From: Pseudomonas muyukensis
GTDB taxonomy: Bacteria > Pseudomonadota > Gammaproteobacteria > Pseudomonadales > Pseudomonadaceae
Assembly (NCBI RefSeq): GCF_019139535.1
Contig: NZ_CP077073.1
Location: 4,120,501-4,184,500, forward strand
Length of the DNA stretch: 64,000 bases
Reading direction: 5' to 3'
Position numbers and translations under genes: made by a program
Notes under the pieces: generated by a model
The model's database searches: none
What the model was told of the DNA's origin: nothing
What the model saw: the letters and a program-made list of their open reading frames with translations, nothing else
Part shown: one piece after another, positions 8,359-17,483 of the stretch
How the letters are laid out: each line of letters starts with the position of its first letter
How positions within the stretch are numbered: the first letter of the stretch is position 1

Positions 8359-10608
8359 TTGAGCAACGCGCCCACACCACTGGACCAAGCCATCGAGCGC
8401 TGTGCCGAGGAACCGATCCAGGTCCCGGGCAGCATCCAGCCCCAGGGGTTCCTGCTGGTGCTGGACGAGACCGCGCTCGAGGTGCTGCAGGCCAGCGAAA
8501 ACGTCGAGCAGTGGCTCGGCCTGCGCGCCAGCGCAGTGCTCGGCATGCCGTTCCGCGCGCTGGTGCGCGAAGGCTTCGAGCTGCGCGACCAACTGGCCCA
8601 ACTGCCCGAGGCGCAGGCGTTTCCCTTCCATATCGGCGATCTGCACCTGCGCCAGGACGCGCCCTGCCAGGGCCTGCTGCGGGTACTCGCGCACCGCCAC
8701 GAGCAGCTGCTGATCCTCGAGTTCGAGCCCAGCCAGCGCCGCAGCGGGCCGCTCCAGGGCGACTACTACCCACTGGTGCGCGCCTTCGTCGGCACCTTGC
8801 ACCAGGCCAACAGCATCGAAGAGTTGCTGCAGCACTCGGTCGAGCAGATCAAACGCATCACCGGCTTCGGCCGGGTCAAGGCCTACAGCTTCGACAGCGA
8901 GGGCAACGGTACGGTGCTGAGCGAACTGGCCGATCCCGGCTACCCCAGCTACCTGGGCTTGTGCTTTCCGGCCTCGGATATTCCGCGCCAGGCCCGCGAG
9001 CTGTATCGGGTCAACCGCATCCGCCTGATCGAGGACGCCAACTACCAACCTTCGCCGTTGCATCCGACCCTCAACCCGCGCACCGGGCGCCCCCTGGACA
9101 TGAGCTTCGCCACGCTGCGCAGCGTATCGCCCGTGCACCTGCAATACATGCGCAACATGGGCACGCTGGCGTCCATGTCGCTGTCGATCGTGGTCGACGA
9201 CAGGCTGTGGGGGCTGATCTCCTGCCACCACGCGCAACCCCGCGCCGTCGACTTCCAGACCCGCACCGCCTGCGAACTGCTGGCCAGCGTGCTGTCGCTG
9301 CAGATCGAATCGCGCGAGTCCCACGACAGCACCCGCACGTTACTGGCGCTGCGCGAACGCATCGTGCGCATGCTGGCCTCGATGGCCGACCACGACAGTG
9401 TCAGCGCAGGCCTGCTCGACCTTCCCGAGGTCCTGCTGGCCTTCGCCGGCGCCAGCGGCGCCGCGATCATCAGCGCCGAACGCTGCGACCTGATCGGCGA
9501 CACGCCCTCCCAGGCCCAGGTCACCGCCCTGGTGCACTGGCTGTCCCGCCGGGGGGACGAGCTGGTGTTCCATACCGACAATGTCGGGCGGGACATCGAC
9601 GAACTGCCTGAACTGGCCGACCAGGTCGGCGGTGTGCTGGCCGTGGCGATTTCCCAGATCCACTCGCACTACCTGGTGTGGTTCCGCCCGGAGCAGGTGC
9701 GTCGGGTCAACTGGGCCGGGCGTCCCGACAAGGCCATCAGCCCCCTGGGACAACTCAGCCCGCGCCACAGTTTCGCCCGCTGGCAGGAAGTGGTGCGCGG
9801 CTTCAGCCTGCCCTGGAGCCCGATGATCCTCGATGCGGTGCTCGAGCTGCGCAGCGCTGTGCTCGGTATCGTCCTGCGCAAGGCCGAGGAACTGGCGCAA
9901 CTGGCCGGCGAGCTCAAGCGCTCGAACAAGGAGCTCGAGGCGTTTTCCTATAGCGTGTCCCATGACTTGCGGGCGCCACTGCGCCATATCGCCGGCTATT
10001 CGGAACTGCTCGGCGAGATCGAAGGCGAACACTTGAGCGAACGCGGTCGCCGCTTCCTCACCCACATCGGCGAGGCGGCGCATTTTGCCGGCTCGCTGGT
10101 GGACAATCTTCTAAACTTCTCGCAAATGGGACGCTCCGCCCTGCGCCTGTCGGACGTCGACCTCAATGCCTTGGTCGACAGCATCCGCGTCGAGCTCGAG
10201 CCCGACTACCAGGGGCGTGAGGTCATCTGGGAGGTCGCCCCCTTGCCCAAGGTCATCGCCGACCCGGCGTTCATCAACATGGTGTTGCACAACCTGCTGT
10301 CCAATGCCATCAAGTACAGCCGCGACCGTGCCCCGGCGCGGATCGAGGTCGGCGCCGTGCAACACGAGCGGGAGACGGAAGTGTATGTCCGCGACAATGG
10401 CGTCGGCTTCGACATGACCTACGCCAACAAGCTGTTCGGGGTGTTCCAGCGCCTGCACCGCATGGAGGATTTCGAGGGCACGGGTATCGGCCTGGCCAGC
10501 GTGCGCCGCATCATCGAACGCCATGACGGTCGGGTCTGGGCCGATGGCCAACCTGGCCAGGGCGCCAGCTTCCATTTCGTACTTCCGCGCTTCCAAGCGC
10601 ACTCTTGA
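8359..10608 (+). CDS. bphP: Bacteriophytochrome sensor histidine kinase
   Basis: A 749-aa red/far-red photoreceptor kinase. Cys15, in ERCAEEPIQVPG, is the expected biliverdin attachment site in the N-terminal extension before the PAS domain. The GAF domain carries the signature PASDIP-RQAR and the His-containing SPVHLQYMRN segment; a PHY domain follows. The HisKA box has SVSHDLRAPLRH with the predicted phospho-acceptor at His535, then NLLSNAIKYS (N box), DNGVGFD (G1) and GTGIGLASV (G2). The start is TTG with ACAGGAG 6-7 nt upstream; it places Cys15 correctly, whereas upstream starts would add unrelated sequence. No heme oxygenase gene (bphO) is adjacent. It leads a three-gene operon with a response regulator and a hybrid kinase. 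Confidence 0.95.
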   Translation: MSNAPTPLDQAIERCAEEPIQVPGSIQPQGFLLVLDETALEVLQASENVEQWLGLRASAVLGMPFRALVREGFELRDQLAQLPEAQAFPFHIGDLHLRQDAPCQGLLRVLAHRHEQLLILEFEPSQRRSGPLQGDYYPLVRAFVGTLHQANSIEELLQHSVEQIKRITGFGRVKAYSFDSEGNGTVLSELADPGYPSYLGLCFPASDIPRQARELYRVNRIRLIEDANYQPSPLHPTLNPRTGRPLDMSFATLRSVSPVHLQYMRNMGTLASMSLSIVVDDRLWGLISCHHAQPRAVDFQTRTACELLASVLSLQIESRESHDSTRTLLALRERIVRMLASMADHDSVSAGLLDLPEVLLAFAGASGAAIISAERCDLIGDTPSQAQVTALVHWLSRRGDELVFHTDNVGRDIDELPELADQVGGVLAVAISQIHSHYLVWFRPEQVRRVNWAGRPDKAISPLGQLSPRHSFARWQEVVRGFSLPWSPMILDAVLELRSAVLGIVLRKAEELAQLAGELKRSNKELEAFSYSVSHDLRAPLRHIAGYSELLGEIEGEHLSERGRRFLTHIGEAAHFAGSLVDNLLNFSQMGRSALRLSDVDLNALVDSIRVELEPDYQGREVIWEVAPLPKVIADPAFINMVLHNLLSNAIKYSRDRAPARIEVGAVQHERETEVYVRDNGVGFDMTYANKLFGVFQRLHRMEDFEGTGIGLASVRRIIERHDGRVWADGQPGQGASFHFVLPRFQAHS

Positions 10609-10623
10609 GGCACCGTTACCCAC

Positions 10624-11085
10624 ATGCTCAAACCTATCCTGCTGGTCGAAGACAACCCCAGGGACCTGGAGTTGACCCTCCTTGCACTGGAGCGCAGCCA
10701 GTTGGCCAACGAAGTGATCGTGCTGCGCGACGGCGCCGAGGCACTGGACTACCTGCTGCGCCGCAACAGCTACGCCGAACGCGACGACGGCAACCCCGCC
10801 GTACTGCTGCTGGACCTCAAGCTGCCCAAGGTCAATGGCCTGGAAGTGCTCAAGCAGGTGCGCGATACCGCAGAGCTGCGCAGCATCCCCACCGTGATGC
10901 TGACCTCCTCGCGGGAAGAGCCGGACCTGCTGCGGGCCTATGAGCTGGGTGTCAATGCCTATGTGGTCAAGCCGGTTGAGTTCAAGGATTTCGTCGCCGC
11001 CATTGGCGAACTGGGGGTGTTCTGGGCCGTGCTCAATGAACCACCACCCGGCTCGCTGCGCCTGAACCGGCGCAGCAAGCATTGA
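10624..11085 (+). CDS. Single-domain (Rcp1-type) response regulator
   Basis: A 153-aa CheY-like receiver with no output domain. Acidic residues in LVEDNP, the phospho-acceptor Asp64 in LLLDLKLP, Thr/Ser in VMLTSS and Lys in YVVKPVEF are all present. The insertions after the first helix are typical of phytochrome-associated Rcp1 regulators. It starts 15 nt after bphP and overlaps the next gene by 4 nt. The likely role is to accept phosphate from BphP; with no DNA-binding domain it must act by protein contact or as a relay. Confidence 0.92.
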   Translation: MLKPILLVEDNPRDLELTLLALERSQLANEVIVLRDGAEALDYLLRRNSYAERDDGNPAVLLLDLKLPKVNGLEVLKQVRDTAELRSIPTVMLTSSREEPDLLRAYELGVNAYVVKPVEFKDFVAAIGELGVFWAVLNEPPPGSLRLNRRSKH

Positions 11086-13481
11086 GCGCCGCGACGATGC
11101 CGAACACGCCCATCAGGCTGTTGCTGGTCGAAGACAGCAGCATGGACGCCGAACTGACCCTGCTGCGTCTGGAGCGCAGTGGGCTGCACGTGCAATCGCG
11201 GCTGGTGTTCGACCACGTCGGCGTGGAACACGCCCTGCTCGAAGCCAGCTATGACCTGATCCTGTGCGATTGCGTGCTGCCAGGTTCATCCGGAACCGAC
11301 GTGCTGGCGATCGCCCAGCGCCTGGCGCCGGATGTGCCATTCATCTTCCTCTCCGGCATTTATGGCGAAGAGCACGCGGTGGAGATGATCCGCCTGGGCG
11401 CTACCGATTACCTGCTGAAAAAGAACCTGCCGCTGCTGCCCAAGGCCGTGCGCAGGGCCATGACCGAAGTGCAGGAGCGCCAGCGCCGGCGCCGCGCCGA
11501 AGAAGCGCTGGCGGACGTCGAGGCGCGGGCGCGCATCGCCATCGACGCGGCAGGCATGGGGACCTGGGACTTCCGCCCGCAGGACCAGCTGCTGCTGTGG
11601 GATGACCGCTGCAAGACCTTGTTCGGCCTGCCGACCGATACCGAGATGACCCTCGAGGTCTTCTATGCCGGGATCTACCCAGACGACCGGGCGCGGGTGC
11701 GCGACGCCGTCGAGCAAGCCATGCAACCGGACAGCGACGGCCGGTATCGCGCCGAGTTTCGCATCGACCAGCCGGCTGGGCTGGAGCCACGCTGGCTGCT
11801 TTCCAGCGGCCAGACCCAGTTCGTCGACGGACGCTGCGTGCGTTTCTCCGGGGTATTGCAGGACATCCATCAACAGCGCCAGGCCACCCGCGCGCTGGAA
11901 CAACTCAACGAGATGCTCGGCGAGCGGGTCGAGCGCCGCACCCGGGAGCGTGACCGCGCCTGGGAGTTGTCCCAGGACCTGCTGGCGGTGCTGAACAAGG
12001 ACCTGACCCCCGTGGCCCTGAACCCAGCATGGGAAGCCAGCCTGGGCTTTACCCGTGAGCAACTGGGACGCATCTCGCTGTTGCAGCTGCTGCCTGAAAC
12101 CGACCAGGACGGTTTTCTCGCGGAGCTCGCGGCGCTGTCGCTGGGGCGCACCAGCGCCCGCTTCGTCGGCCGCATCCTGCACGCCGCCGGCCAGCAGCGC
12201 TGGTTGTCCTGGGTGGTGGTGCCGGATGACAGCATGCTCTACGTGGTCGCCCGCGACATCACCAGCGAGCGCGAAGCCGCCCTGGAGCTGGCCGAAGCCA
12301 ACGCGCGCCTGCGTGAGCAGATCGCCGAACGCGAACGTATCGAGGCCGCGTTGCAGCAGATGCAGCGCCTGGAAGCGGTCGGTCAGCTCACCGCCGGAGT
12401 GGCGCACGACTTCAATAACCTGCTGACGGTGATTCTCACCGGCGCCAGCTTCTTGCAGCGCGACCTGGAGCGCGGTTCAGTGGACAAGGCGCACAGCCGC
12501 CTGCAACACATTCGCGAAGCCGGCGAGCGCGGCGCCAAGCTGACCGCGCAATTGCTGGCGTTCTCGCGCAAGCAAAGGCTCGAGCCGGTGCCGCTGAACC
12601 TCAACCGCACCCTGTCTGGCCTGGAAGAACTGCTGCGGCGCACCCTGGGCGGCAGCATCTCGGTGCGCCTGGACCTGGACCCCGGCTTGTGGCAGGCGTT
12701 GATCGACCCGACCCAGACCGAGATGATCATCCTCAACCTGGCCATCAACGCCCGCGATGCGATGCCCGGGGGCGGCCAGCTGACCCTGAGTACCCGCAAC
12801 AACCGGGTCAGCGCCCGGCCGCATCGCCCAGAAGACCCGGAGCCAGGGGAATACGTGGTGTTGTCGATCCGCGACAGCGGTTGCGGCATGAGCGAGGAGG
12901 TGCAGGCCAAAGTGTTCGAGCCGTTCTTCACCACCAAGGATATCGGCAAGGGCTCGGGCCTGGGCCTGGCCCAGGTGTTCGGCTTCGCCAAGCAAAGCGG
13001 TGGTGGGGTTCGCATCGAGACTGCACCGGGCCGTGGCACCCAGGTCACCGTGTACCTGCCGGCGGTCCATCAACAGGCCGTGGAGATCGCCCCCGAACAG
13101 GACACTTCCAGTGCCTTGGCGCAACGCGTGGTGGACCGCCATGTGCTGTTGGTGGATGACGACCACCTGGTGCGCGAAATGATTGGCGACGTCCTGCGCC
13201 GCTATGGCTGCAACGTGCGTCAGGCCCACAGCAGCGAGCAGGCGCTGGCGTTGCTCGATGAACAGGTCGAGCTGCTGCTCACCGATTTCGCCATGCCGGA
13301 ATTCAACGGTGCGCAACTGGCGCTGGCCGCCCGCGAGCGTTTCCCCAGGCTGCCGGTGGTGTTTCTGACCGGCTATGCAGAACTCCAAGGGCTGGAATTG
13401 CCGCACAGCGCGGTGATCCAGAAGCCGGTGAGCGAACAGCTGCTGGCCCAGGCCCTGGCAGAGCTGCTCGACCCGCGCTAG
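11082..13481 (+). CDS. Hybrid sensor histidine kinase (REC-PAS-PAS-HK-REC)
   Basis: About 799 aa, cytoplasmic. Order: N-terminal receiver (Asp63 in LCDCVLPG, residues 8-130); a PAS domain (~150-270, GTWDF); a coiled-coil linker and second PAS domain (~300-400); HisKA with GVAHDFNN, predicted phospho-His442; ATPase (NLAINARDAMP, DSGCGM, GSGLGLAQV); and C-terminal receiver (LLVDDD, Asp735 in LLTDFAMP). The first possible start is a TTG overlapping the previous stop; ATG at 11097 is an alternative that would drop five residues. A receiver at both ends suggests it takes signals from the phytochrome-regulator pair and relays internally. No DNA-binding output is present. Confidence 0.92.
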   Translation: MSAATMPNTPIRLLLVEDSSMDAELTLLRLERSGLHVQSRLVFDHVGVEHALLEASYDLILCDCVLPGSSGTDVLAIAQRLAPDVPFIFLSGIYGEEHAVEMIRLGATDYLLKKNLPLLPKAVRRAMTEVQERQRRRRAEEALADVEARARIAIDAAGMGTWDFRPQDQLLLWDDRCKTLFGLPTDTEMTLEVFYAGIYPDDRARVRDAVEQAMQPDSDGRYRAEFRIDQPAGLEPRWLLSSGQTQFVDGRCVRFSGVLQDIHQQRQATRALEQLNEMLGERVERRTRERDRAWELSQDLLAVLNKDLTPVALNPAWEASLGFTREQLGRISLLQLLPETDQDGFLAELAALSLGRTSARFVGRILHAAGQQRWLSWVVVPDDSMLYVVARDITSEREAALELAEANARLREQIAERERIEAALQQMQRLEAVGQLTAGVAHDFNNLLTVILTGASFLQRDLERGSVDKAHSRLQHIREAGERGAKLTAQLLAFSRKQRLEPVPLNLNRTLSGLEELLRRTLGGSISVRLDLDPGLWQALIDPTQTEMIILNLAINARDAMPGGGQLTLSTRNNRVSARPHRPEDPEPGEYVVLSIRDSGCGMSEEVQAKVFEPFFTTKDIGKGSGLGLAQVFGFAKQSGGGVRIETAPGRGTQVTVYLPAVHQQAVEIAPEQDTSSALAQRVVDRHVLLVDDDHLVREMIGDVLRRYGCNVRQAHSSEQALALLDEQVELLLTDFAMPEFNGAQLALAARERFPRLPVVFLTGYAELQGLELPHSAVIQKPVSEQLLAQALAELLDPR

Positions 13482-13528
13482 ACGGTGTCCGGCGCGCCTG
13501 GCGGCGGACTTTTACCCACGCAGAAACG

Positions 13529-13554
13529 AAAAAATCGCCTTTCGGCGATTTTTT
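13529..13554. terminator. Bidirectional rho-independent terminator
   Basis: An A6 run, stem ATCGCC/GGCGAT with TTTC loop, then a T6 run. It can end the phytochrome operon on plus and the tRNA-Gln transcript on minus. Confidence 0.9.
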
Positions 13555-13560
13555 CAAATA

Positions 13561-13635
13561 TGGCAGGGGCGGCTGGATTCGAACCAACGCATGGCAGGAT
13601 CAAAACCTGCTGCCTTACCGCTTGGCGACGCCCCT
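13561..13635 (-). tRNA. tRNA-Gln (UUG anticodon)
   Basis: Reading the minus strand gives a 75-nt cloverleaf. The acceptor is AGGGGCG paired with CGCCCCT, the D arm contains GCCAAGCGGTAAGGC, the anticodon stem GCAGG/CCTGC encloses loop TTTTGAT with anticodon TTG, and the T loop is GGTTCGAATCC. The 3' CCA is encoded. The acceptor lacks the usual U1 of E. coli tRNA-Gln and pairs A1 instead. Confidence 0.96.
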
Positions 13636-13959
13636 GTAGAGACTGCTGTGGCTGCGTGTGTCGCTGCTCAGCAATGGCGCGCACTTTAACAACGTTTTTC
13701 TCAGGTGGGAAGCTTTTTTTTAAAAAAAATCATAGGAAAACAGCAAGTTAGTAGTTTTGCCGATTTTCCGTCGATTTACCTCGCCTCCTTGCCCGCAGGC
13801 GCCGGCCTCGCCGGCGAACACCGCAGCAGCCAGTGCCAGGCAGCGCGACCCGTGGTTCATGCGCCATTCGTCGCTTTTCCACCGCCTCGCTTCAACACAT
13901 TCGGCTGCGCCCCTTCCAATCAGGTAGAGACCTATCTGCGCATTCACAAGGAGGGCGCC
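13636..13959. other. Intergenic region with T8A8 tract, no gene seen
   Basis: This holds the tRNA-Gln upstream region and the leader of the YdcH-like gene. Notable features are a 16-bp run of eight T followed by eight A (13714-13729), expected to be intrinsically curved, and a short REP-like piece with GCCGGCCTCGCCGGCGAAC near 13800-13818. No convincing open reading frame. Confidence 0.6.
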
Positions 13960-14202
13960 ATGCCAGTTTCCCATGACCTCTACCAGGACCTGCACTACCC
14001 TCGCGAAATCGTCCAGCAGCGCCGCCAGCAGGACCAGCAACTCGATCGCCTGCTCGACGAGTACGTCGACATCGACAACCAGGTGCTGGCCGCCGAATCG
14101 ATCTCGGCGGGTAACTTCGAGGACGAAGACCTGCGCCACCTCAAGGAACGCCGCCTGGCGATCAAGTACATGATCGAACGGCAACTGGCGCGTACCGACT
14201 GA
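13960..14202 (+). CDS. YdcH-like small helical protein (DUF465)
   Basis: An 80-aa soluble protein, mostly one amphipathic helical hairpin, rich in Arg, Gln, Asp and Leu. The C-terminal half, with LRHLKERRLAIKYMIERQL, matches the DUF465/YdcH pattern of a Leu-Lys-x-x-Arg-Leu helix. ATG at 13960 was chosen over a longer upstream frame because ACAAGGAGGG sits directly upstream. Function of the family is not established. It precedes the ZapE-type gene by ~110 nt on the same strand. Confidence 0.82.
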   Translation: MPVSHDLYQDLHYPREIVQQRRQQDQQLDRLLDEYVDIDNQVLAAESISAGNFEDEDLRHLKERRLAIKYMIERQLARTD

Positions 14203-14310
14203 GCGACCTATCACCTTTCACGATCATTGCCTGGCATTTTCTCGATTGGTCAAAATGCCTGCGCGCGCGCAAGCTGCGCGCTGCCCTGTTTCGACCGCGA
14301 GGAAGCCACC

Positions 14311-15411
14311 GTGCCCACCTGGATACCCGCCGTGCTGCGCCGCCGCAGCCCTGCGCCCATCGCCCTGCTCGACGATTTCCAGGGCCGGGCGGCGGCGTGC
14401 GGCTATACCCTGAGCGCCGGCCAGCGCCGGGTCATCGAGGCCATGGCCAGGCAACTGGCTGCGCTCGACCACGGCCGGGCACGCAGCCTGTACCTACATG
14501 GCGCCGTGGGGCGGGGCAAGAGCTGGTTGCTCGACGGTTTCTTCCAGGCCGTGCCGACACCCGCCAAGCGGCGCCTGCACTTTCATGACTTCTTCGCCCG
14601 CCTGCACCAGGGCATGCACCGCCACCGCCTGCGGGACGATGCCCTCGGCGCAGCGCTGAATGAATTGCTCGGCGATGTGCAGGTGCTGTGCTTCGATGAG
14701 TTTCACGTGCACGACATCGGTGACGCCATGCTGCTCACCCGTTTATTCGATGCCTTGTTCGGGCGCGGTGTGTTTCTTTTGCTGACCAGCAACTATGCCC
14801 CCGAGGGGCTGCTGCCCAACCCGCTTTATCACCAACGCTTCCTGCCGGTGATCCGCCTGATCAACCGCCATATGCAAGTGCTGGAGGTCGACGGCGAAAC
14901 CGATTTTCGCAGCCTGCCGGCCAACCGCGCGCAGCAGCGGTTCACCCAGGGGCATTACCTCTGGCCGGGGAACGCGGCGCAACGCCAGGCCTTGGCTGTA
15001 CCGCCAGTGCAGCCTGTGCTGCTGCAGATCAACCAGCGCCCGCTGCGGGTGCTGGCCGAGGCTGACGGCCAGGTGATGTTCGCCTTCAGCGACCTGTGCG
15101 AGCAAGCCACCGCGGTCATCGACTACCTGGTGCTGGCCGCGCGCTACGAGCACTGGATCATCGACGGCCTGGACGACCTGGCCGCGTGCTCGTTGGCCGC
15201 GCAACAGCGCTTCATCAACCTGGTGGACGTGCTGTACGACCAGGACCGTCAGCTAACCCTGATCGGCAAGCGGGCACTGGCCGAAAGCCTCGGCGGGACG
15301 CTCACCGACCTGATGCGCACCCGCAGCCGGCTGGGGCAGCTGCATCAGCTCGACGCCAGCGATCGCCAGGCAAGTGCCATCGGCGCAGCGCCGCGCCCAC
15401 CCTTGTCCTGA
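14311..15411 (+). CDS. zapE: AFG1/ZapE-type ATPase
   Basis: About 366 aa. Walker A is GAVGRGKS and Walker B is VLCFDEFHVHD, followed by LLTSNYAPEGL (sensor 1 region) and NRHMQVLEVDG, the order found in ZapE/AFG1 P-loop ATPases. E. coli ZapE, of similar size, associates with the divisome and destabilises FtsZ polymers. GTG at 14311 with GAGGAAG upstream fits the family's usual N-terminus; the frame continues upstream to an ATG at 14227 with no ribosome site. Pseudomonads often carry more than one ZapE-like gene, so this may be a paralogue. Confidence 0.88.
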   Translation: MPTWIPAVLRRRSPAPIALLDDFQGRAAACGYTLSAGQRRVIEAMARQLAALDHGRARSLYLHGAVGRGKSWLLDGFFQAVPTPAKRRLHFHDFFARLHQGMHRHRLRDDALGAALNELLGDVQVLCFDEFHVHDIGDAMLLTRLFDALFGRGVFLLLTSNYAPEGLLPNPLYHQRFLPVIRLINRHMQVLEVDGETDFRSLPANRAQQRFTQGHYLWPGNAAQRQALAVPPVQPVLLQINQRPLRVLAEADGQVMFAFSDLCEQATAVIDYLVLAARYEHWIIDGLDDLAACSLAAQQRFINLVDVLYDQDRQLTLIGKRALAESLGGTLTDLMRTRSRLGQLHQLDASDRQASAIGAAPRPPLS

Positions 15412-15440
15412 AGGCGCCTGGTGGGAACGGCGCGGTGGGC

Positions 15441-17330
15441 TCAGCCCGCCCTGGGCAGGTCCGCCAGCACGCCCTCGATCTCACCCAGCACCGCCGGATC
15501 ATCCAGGGTCGAGGGCGGCACGTAGTCCTGGCCATCGGCAATCTTGCGCAGCACCGCGCGCAGGATCTTGCCCGAACGGGTCTTGGGCAGGCGCTTGACC
15601 AGCCGCACCCGGCTGAAGCAAGCCAGGGCACCAATCTGCTCGCGCACACTGGCCACCAGTTCGCCCTGCAGCTGCACCTCGCCAATGCCCTGCCCGTCCT
15701 TGAGTACCACCAGCGCCAACGGCACCTGGCCCTTGATCTCGTCGTGCACGCCGATCACCGCGCACTCGGCCACCGCGGGGTGGCGCGCCACCAGGTCCTC
15801 CATCTCGCCGGTGGACAGGCGATGGCCGGAGACGTTGATGACGTCATCGGTGCGGCCCATGATGTAGACGAAGCCGTCATCGTCCAGGTAGCCGCCGTCA
15901 CCGGTGTGGTAATAGCCTGGATAACTGTGCAGGTAGGCTTGCAAGTAACGTTCATGGTCGCCCCAAAGGGTCTGGCTGCAACCAGGAGGCAGCGGCAAGG
16001 CAATGACGATGGCGCCCTGCTGGTTAGGCCCCAGCGGCTTGCCGTCGTCGTCCAGCACCTGCACGTGGTAACCCGGCACCGCGCGGTTGCTCGACCCCGC
16101 TCGCGCCGCGCTGCCTTCGAGCCCCACGCACGGCGCGGTTACCGGCCAGCCAGTCTCGGTCTGCCACCAGTGGTCGTGCACCGGCTTGCCGGTGACCCGC
16201 TCGAGCCAGGCGTGGGTGCTGGAGTCGAGCTTCTCGCCGGCGAGGAACAGCTGGCGCAGCGAGCTCAGGTCATGCCCGCGGAGCAACTCGCCTTCCGGGT
16301 CTTGCTTGCGGATCGCCCGCATGGCGGTAGGCGCGCAGAACAGCCCATTGACCCGATACTGCTCGACGATACGCCAGTAGGCCGCGGCATCCGGGGTGCG
16401 AATCGGCTTGCCTTCGTAGAACACCGTGGTGCAGCCGCTCATCAATGGCCCGTAGACGATCAGCGAATGGCCGACCACCCAGCCGACGTCGGAGATCCCC
16501 CACCACACGTCACCGGCCTGCATGCCATAGATATGCCGCATGGCATAGCACAGGGCGACCGCATTGCCGCCGTTCTCGCGGACGATGCCCTTGGGTTTGC
16601 CGGTGGTACCGGAGGTGTACATGATGTACAGCGGGTCAGCGGCATCCAGCGCCACCGGTGCCACCGCCTCGGCGCCGACCAGCGCCTGCCGCCAGTCCAG
16701 GTCGCGCCCGGCCTGCAGCTCGGCACGGGCCTGGGGCCGCTGCAGCACCAGCACATGCCGCGGCTGGTGGCCGGCCAGTTGCAGGGCGCGATCGACCAGC
16801 GGCTTGTATTCGATCACCCGGTCGAACTCCAGGCCGCAGGAGGCGGTGAGCAGCAAGCTGGGCCGGGCATCGTCGATCCGCAGTGCCAGCTCGTTCGCGG
16901 CAAAGCCACCGAACACCACCGAGTGCACCGCGCCGATGCGCGCGCAGGCGAGCATGGCCATGGCCGCCTGGGGCACCATCGGCATGTAGATGATCACCCC
17001 GTCGCCCTTGCCCACGCCCAGGCTGCGCAGCAGGCCGGCCAGGCGCGCGACTTCGTCGCGCAGTTGCAGGTAGGTGAAGGTTTGCTGCGCACCGGTCACG
17101 GGCGAGTCGTAGATCAACGCCAGTTGTTCGCCACGGCCCTGTTCGATCTGCTGGTCGAGGGCCAGGTAGCAGCTGTTCAGGCGACCGTCGGCGAACCAGC
17201 GGTGGGTGCCGTCGGCGTTGCGCTGCAAGGTGATGGAAGGCTTGCGCTGCCAGGCCAACTGGTCGGCCTGGGCCTGCCAGAAAGCCGCGGGATCGGCAAT
17301 GGAATGGGCGTAGCTGTGCTGATAGGTCAT
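15441..17330 (-). CDS. prpE: Propionyl-CoA synthetase
   Basis: A 629-aa AMP-forming acyl-CoA synthetase, the length of E. coli PrpE. Motifs: YTSGTTGKPKGIVRENGG (ATP/AMP loop), WWQTETGWP in the core, YHTGDGGYLD, and C-terminal RLPKTRSGKILR with the catalytic Lys that is typically acetylated. The N-terminus (FW-x-Q, RWF-x-DGRLN) follows PrpE rather than acetyl-CoA synthetase. It would activate propionate to propionyl-CoA, the substrate of the methylcitrate cycle encoded about 20 kb away. It is a single-gene unit on minus, convergent with the ZapE-type gene. Confidence 0.9.
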   Translation of the reverse strand: MTYQHSYAHSIADPAAFWQAQADQLAWQRKPSITLQRNADGTHRWFADGRLNSCYLALDQQIEQGRGEQLALIYDSPVTGAQQTFTYLQLRDEVARLAGLLRSLGVGKGDGVIIYMPMVPQAAMAMLACARIGAVHSVVFGGFAANELALRIDDARPSLLLTASCGLEFDRVIEYKPLVDRALQLAGHQPRHVLVLQRPQARAELQAGRDLDWRQALVGAEAVAPVALDAADPLYIMYTSGTTGKPKGIVRENGGNAVALCYAMRHIYGMQAGDVWWGISDVGWVVGHSLIVYGPLMSGCTTVFYEGKPIRTPDAAAYWRIVEQYRVNGLFCAPTAMRAIRKQDPEGELLRGHDLSSLRQLFLAGEKLDSSTHAWLERVTGKPVHDHWWQTETGWPVTAPCVGLEGSAARAGSSNRAVPGYHVQVLDDDGKPLGPNQQGAIVIALPLPPGCSQTLWGDHERYLQAYLHSYPGYYHTGDGGYLDDDGFVYIMGRTDDVINVSGHRLSTGEMEDLVARHPAVAECAVIGVHDEIKGQVPLALVVLKDGQGIGEVQLQGELVASVREQIGALACFSRVRLVKRLPKTRSGKILRAVLRKIADGQDYVPPSTLDDPAVLGEIEGVLADLPRAG

Positions 17331-17450
17331 TGGTTCGCAACCCGGTACTTGTTGTTATTGAAGGGCGAGCCTGGAGTATGGACCGGCCCTGCGCCCTCGC
17401 CATCGGACTTAAGTCGCAACCCATATGCAGATTTGCAGGGATTAAATCTC

Positions 17451-17456
17451 TAGAAT
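17451..17456 (+). promoter_or_regulatory. Candidate -10 element (TAGAAT) of the LRR-kinase gene
   Basis: TAGAAT lies 28 nt before the ATG. No good -35 at 16-18 nt; TTGCAG at 17433 is too close (12 nt). Confidence 0.4.
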
Positions 17457-17483
17457 GGTCAGCCCCGACCCAAGAGCCGCTCC

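Noticed and set aside
17433..17456. A complete sigma-70 promoter TTGCAG...TAGAAT before the LRR-kinase gene
   Set aside because: The spacer is only 12 nt, too short for a standard promoter; only the -10 was kept as a candidate.
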